Positions 14,795 to 14,797 of a stretch of DNA of 14,797 bases are shown one piece after another. Made by a program: the position numbers and the translations under genes. The DNA is from an uncultured Angelakisella sp. (GTDB lineage: Bacteria; Bacillota; Clostridia; Oscillospirales; Ruminococcaceae): positions 1 to 14,797 of the forward strand of contig CAJFUT010000269.1 of the NCBI GenBank assembly GCA_904420255.1, read 5' to 3'. Numbering within the stretch: the first letter of the stretch is position 1; each line of letters starts with the position of its first letter. The notes beneath the pieces were generated by a model. That model searched no databases. It was given only the letters and a program-made list of their open reading frames with translations, and had not been told where the DNA came from.

Positions 14795-14797
14795 CAG

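Overview
The window is GC-rich (by eye roughly two-thirds G+C) and densely coded, with strong GGAGG-type ribosome binding sites, ATGA-type gene overlaps, a GlgC/GlgD pair and an anaerobic (CbiD-type) cobalamin pathway. This fits a GC-rich gut member of the Clostridia, most likely Oscillospiraceae (Flavonifractor / Pseudoflavonifractor-like). That is inference from gene content and style. The lineage cannot be proved from this window.

Layout. (1) 1-1914, minus strand: start of an anaerobic cobalamin biosynthesis operon. It has a near-consensus promoter, a cobalamin riboswitch, an intrinsic terminator, cbiD, then cbiL running off the left edge. (2) 1926-4673, minus strand: a three-gene ABC importer for a metal chelate or corrinoid (lipoprotein, FecCD-type permease, ATPase), with its own promoter and no riboswitch in its leader. 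(3) 4793-5338, plus strand: a palindromic repeat followed by a small tail-anchored protein of unknown function. (4) 5336-6648: a LysE/RhtB-type exporter (minus) divergent from an XRE-cupin regulator (plus). They share a compact AT-rich control region with overlapping promoters and a phased direct repeat. (5) 6668-12899, minus strand: a glycogen operon in the order glgB, glgC, glgD, glgA, then an 82-residue stand-alone FakA-like domain. (6) 12900-13225: an AT-rich gene-free stretch holding two more copies of the palindromic repeat. (7) 13226-14794, plus strand: a PHP-family phosphoesterase followed by MTA/SAH nucleosidase.

How the genes work together. Cobalamin would shut off the biosynthetic operon through the riboswitch, while the neighbouring importer may supply corrinoid or iron chelate. 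GlgC with GlgD makes ADP-glucose, GlgA builds the alpha-1,4 chain and GlgB branches it. The XRE-cupin protein probably controls the divergent exporter. The PHP enzyme and MTA/SAH nucleosidase could both clear nucleotide by-products.

I found no defence system, CRISPR array, transposase, tRNA or rRNA. The least explained items are the three-copy bipartite palindromic repeat, the lysine/alanine-rich tail on GlgB and the stand-alone FakA-like domain at the end of the glycogen operon.
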